Below are positions 62,717 to 64,000 of a stretch of DNA of 64,000 nucleotides, one piece after another. The notes beneath the pieces were generated by a model, which did no database searches, had not been told where the DNA came from, and saw only the letters and a program-made list of their open reading frames with translations. A program made the translations under genes and the position numbers. Numbering within the stretch: position 1 is the stretch's first letter; each line of letters begins with the position of its first letter. Source of the stretch: Citreicella sp. C3M06 (GTDB lineage Bacteria; Pseudomonadota; Alphaproteobacteria; Rhodobacterales; Rhodobacteraceae); contig NZ_JAHKQA010000056.1 in NCBI RefSeq assembly GCF_018860705.1, positions 1 through 64,000 of the forward strand. The letters are read 5' to 3'.

Positions 62717-63115
62717 ATGATACGCGATTTCGTTCTTCCAGCGGCGCTTTTGTCGCTTGCCCAGCTGACCTTTTGCCACGGCGCGCAAAAGGCGGGCGAG
62801 CCTGCGGCCAACGTCATCCCCGCCGAGATGCGCGGCCGCTGGGGCATCACCCGCGCCGATTGTGATGTGACGCAGGGGGATAACAGCGGGGCAATGCTGG
62901 TGTCGTCCGAAATGCTGGGCTTTCCCGAGTTCCGCGCAAGGCTGGCGACCATCGACGAAGCCACCCCGCAGCGGTTCTCTGCCAGCTATACGGTCACCGG
63001 CGCGGGTGAGCGTGCCATGACCCTGAGCCTGTCAAGCGATGGCCAGACCCTGACCCGCATCGAGACCGATCCCGATGCGGAGTCGGTTTCGAGCCGATAC
63101 CGGCGGTGCGACTGA
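62717..63115 (+). CDS. Small exported hypothetical protein
   Basis: A 132-residue protein with a probable Sec signal (residues 1-23, LPAALLSLAQLTFCHGA). The mature part has IPAEMRGRWGITRADCDVTQGD, with two cysteines and an SH3-like or lipocalin-like beta content (FSASYTVTGAGERAMTLSLSSDG). I do not recognise a family. Cys at the signal end is followed by HG and is not a lipobox. It lies 39 bases after the transglycosylase gene on the same strand and may be cotranscribed, which would place it at the cell wall. It ends at the adenine deaminase gene, one base short of overlap. Confidence 0.65.
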   Translation: MIRDFVLPAALLSLAQLTFCHGAQKAGEPAANVIPAEMRGRWGITRADCDVTQGDNSGAMLVSSEMLGFPEFRARLATIDEATPQRFSASYTVTGAGERAMTLSLSSDGQTLTRIETDPDAESVSSRYRRCD

Positions 63116-64000
63116 TCAGCCGGGAATGATCTCGAATTTCAGCACATCGACCATGCCGCGATCGGTGATCTTCAGCGACGGGATCACCGGCAGGGCAAGG
63201 AACGCGAGCTGAAGGAACGGCTCTTCGAGCGTCACACCAAGGCTGCGGGCGGCGGCACGCAGGTCGACCAGCCGGTCGCGCACCGCCTCGAACGGCTCAA
63301 GGCTCATCAGCCCGGCCACCGGCAGCGCCAGTTCCGCCAGCACCGCGCCATCCTTGACCACGACGAACCCGCCTTCGATCTGTGACAGCCGGTTGGCGGC
63401 CACCGCCATGTCGGCATAGTCGATGCCGACGCAGGCGATGTTGTGGTGATCGTGACAGACGGTCGAGGCGATGGCCCCCGCCTTCAGGCCGAAGCCCTTG
63501 ACGAAACCGGTCGCGACATTGCCGTTCTTGCCATGGCGCTCTGCGACCGCGATGCGGACCAGATCGCGCGCCGGATCGGGGCGCTTGTCGCCATCGACGA
63601 TGGCGATCGTCTCATGCAGGTGATCGGTGAGAATCTGGCCTTCGCGGATGCCGATCACATCGGTCTCTTCGCGGTTGCCGCCGGCGCGGAACTGTTCGGC
63701 GCGCAGCGGCGGGGCCTTGACCGATTGGCGCCCAACCGGGGCCACGGTTTCCCGGCCCGCAAAGGCAGCCTCGTCCACCACGCGCCCCGCCGCCAGCACA
63801 AGCTGCGCATGGCAGGTTTCAAGACTGTCCACCGCCACGATATCGGCGCGCTTGCCGGGCGCGATGATGCCGCGATCCTTCAGGCCAAAGGCTTCGGCGG
63901 CCGACAGGGTCGCGGCGCGATAGGCGGCCAGCGGCGGCGTTCCCAGCGCGATCATCGTGCGGATCATGTAATCGAGATGCCCGTGCTCGCCGATGTCCAG
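63116..64000 (-). CDS. ade: Adenine deaminase, 3' part (gene continues past the right edge)
   Basis: The C-terminal about 295 residues of adenine deaminase, which hydrolyses adenine to hypoxanthine. The frame is open to the right edge. Family features are [23 protein letters not shown], then [18 protein letters not shown] (amidohydrolase-type beta sandwich), and the second-domain [25 protein letters not shown] with [18 protein letters not shown], the Ade-specific part. The terminal [20 protein letters not shown] is also conserved. The typical full length is 550-600, so about half is present. Stop at 63116. Confidence 0.93.
   Translation of the reverse strand: MDIGEHGHLDYMIRTMIALGTPPLAAYRAATLSAAEAFGLKDRGIIAPGKRADIVAVDSLETCHAQLVLAAGRVVDEAAFAGRETVAPVGRQSVKAPPLRAEQFRAGGNREETDVIGIREGQILTDHLHETIAIVDGDKRPDPARDLVRIAVAERHGKNGNVATGFVKGFGLKAGAIASTVCHDHHNIACVGIDYADMAVAANRLSQIEGGFVVVKDGAVLAELALPVAGLMSLEPFEAVRDRLVDLRAAARSLGVTLEEPFLQLAFLALPVIPSLKITDRGMVDVLKFEIIPG

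Noticed and set aside
1-64000. tRNA or rRNA genes, prophage, plasmid origin or integrative element
   Set aside because: I found no cloverleaf-like sequence, rRNA core segment, integrase, phage structural gene or replication origin in the gaps; only the small transposase stub suggests mobility.

Overview
The window is GC-rich (roughly two thirds G+C by eye) alphaproteobacterial DNA, most likely from a marine Roseobacter-group member of the Rhodobacterales. This rests on the gene content: a choline-sulfate/glycine betaine pathway, TRAP and ABC uptake systems, a PQQ alcohol dehydrogenase with a lanthanide signature, TamA/TamB, an RTX protein and an alphaproteobacterial-type small SRP RNA. I see no rRNA, tRNA, CRISPR array, prophage or intact insertion sequence. 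Genes are packed, many with ATGA/GTGA/TTGA stop-start overlaps.

Layout. 1-2.1 kb: an IS5-type transposase stub, a DUF2270 membrane protein and a LysR regulator. 2.1-8.7 kb: tamA-tamB, with an internally repeated TamB. 9.2-11.9 kb: an NAD-dependent epimerase convergent with dnaX. 12.2-17.1 kb: a small protein phosphatase, a histidine-kinase relic, an exported solute-binding protein divergent from an intact membrane histidine kinase, and the SRP RNA. 17.1-23.0 kb: a decayed gene, nudC, an SRPBCC protein and a ynjBCD-type ABC operon. 23.5-25.5 kb: rpe, a redoxin and gph. 25.9-31.4 kb: an operon of a FAD amino-acid dehydrogenase and dctPQM, divergent from an FAH-family hydrolase with a CYTH protein. 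31.4-36.8 kb: a long RTX protein, a second FAD oxidoreductase and a broken endonuclease/phosphatase gene.

36.8-44.9 kb holds a cytochrome b561 and, divergent from it, a tightly coupled seven-gene operon: CDP-alcohol phosphotransferase, alkaline-phosphatase-superfamily membrane enzyme, UPF0104 flippase-like protein, a complete NMT1-type ABC importer with a fused permease, and a GT4 glycosyltransferase. This is the best candidate here for an undescribed system; I infer a cell-envelope lipid or glycan pathway fed by imported precursor. 45-47.8 kb: a lone receiver, a small winged-helix-like protein and an ExaF/PedH-like alcohol dehydrogenase.

48.5-59.9 kb is an osmoprotectant island: choXWV (choline uptake) divergent from betI-betC-betB-betA (choline sulfate to choline to betaine aldehyde to glycine betaine), followed by a Cache/PAS histidine kinase and a FixJ-type regulator. 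A palindrome between choX and betI is a plausible BetI operator. 59.9-64 kb: a glutathionyl-hydroquinone reductase, a degenerate receiver, a lytic transglycosylase, a small exported protein and the 3' part of adenine deaminase running off the right edge.
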